From a bacterium (GTDB taxonomy: Bacteria > Tectomicrobia > Entotheonellia > Entotheonellales > Entotheonellaceae): DNA of 5,298 bases. The notes beneath the pieces were generated by a model. The model made no database searches and had not been told where the DNA came from. It was given only the letters and a program-made list of their open reading frames with translations. Shown in pieces: positions 5,128 through 5,298 of the stretch. The first letter of the stretch is position 1. The number at the start of each line of letters is the position of its first letter. The stretch spans positions 1-5,298 of the forward strand of contig JAPULM010000550.1 of NCBI GenBank assembly GCA_027294925.1, given 5' to 3'. Both the position numbers and the translations under genes were made by a program.

Positions 5128-5298
5128 ATGGCGCCTGCTGTTGCCGCCTACCAACCCCGTGACCGAGCAAGACGGTACTCTATCATATGATCGCAGAGCA
5201 TCTCGAAACGTTTCTTGCCTGGCTCGACGACGATCCTGATGCCAAAGGCTTGCCGGCAGCATGGCGGCCTCGGTTAAACAGCGCATCGCCTTTGGCGA
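5128..5298 (+). pseudogene. IS91-family-like transposase remnant, frameshifted and internally deleted, cut by window edge
   Basis: Three fragments in three different forward frames together recall an IS91-type transposase. ATG at 5128 opens MAPAVAAYQPRDRAR and hits TGA at 5188-5190. A second frame, from about 5175, reads VLYHMIAEHLETFLAWLDDD followed by PDAKGLPA, which fits the N-terminal part that normally continues the first piece in IS91 transposases. From about 5260 a third frame reads MAASVKQRIAFG, which resembles a segment found much later in such transposases. So there appears to be one frameshift near 5165-5178 and an internal deletion near 5250-5262. The catalytic parts are not in the window and the gene cannot encode an active enzyme as read. 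Family assignment is by memory of characteristic phrases and needs a search. Confidence 0.6.

Noticed and set aside
4856..5170. Minus-strand frame of 104 codons upstream of the amidase
   Set aside because: No recognisable domain and no convincing ribosome binding site; it crosses the promoter region and the antisense of the transposase remnant.

Overview
The window looks like chromosomal DNA from a Gram-negative, selenocysteine-decoding bacterium. It is GC-rich, has clear Shine-Dalgarno sites, encodes an outer-membrane barrel end plus a periplasmic TlpA-type thioredoxin, and is most likely proteobacterial; nothing here fixes the genus. It carries two gene blocks that converge near position 1360, and a decayed insertion sequence at the right edge.

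Left block (+ strand, 1-1343): the C-terminal end of an outer-membrane beta-barrel-like protein (to 142), a small secreted heavy-metal-associated (HMA/MerP-fold) protein (169-687), and a membrane-anchored TlpA/ResA-like thioredoxin with a WCPPC site (762-1343). The middle gene is the main discovery. Its reading frame is interrupted by two in-frame TGA codons (289-291 and 298-300), and these fall exactly on the two cysteine positions of the GMTCxxC metal-binding motif. Read as selenocysteine (U), the motif is GMTUNLU, and the frame then gives a complete 172-residue protein with a strong ribosome binding site, a signal peptide, an HMA domain and a C-terminal extension. It has no cysteine at all. 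Two stem-loops lie just downstream, at 307-321 and 325-343, and are placed suitably for bacterial SECIS elements. TGA still serves as a stop in the window (end of the TauE/SafE gene), so this is not a general code change. The most economical reading is a double-selenocysteine (UxxU) periplasmic metal-binding or redox protein, with the neighbouring TlpA-like protein as its possible redox partner. Standard gene callers would call only a truncated gene from about position 310 and lose the signal peptide and active motif.

Right block (- strand, 4859 down to 1381): an amidase-signature hydrolase, a class III (CaiB/BaiF) CoA-transferase starting 16 bases after it, and a TauE/SafE-family permease 133 bases further on. 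This looks like a small catabolic unit (import or export of an organic anion, amide hydrolysis, CoA activation), but the substrate cannot be read from sequence.

The 268-base region 4860-5127 contains a sigma70-like promoter with a near-perfect GTAC-N4-GTAC dyad in its spacer. From 5128 to the end is an IS91-family-like transposase remnant whose pieces fall in all three forward frames, so it is a broken gene.
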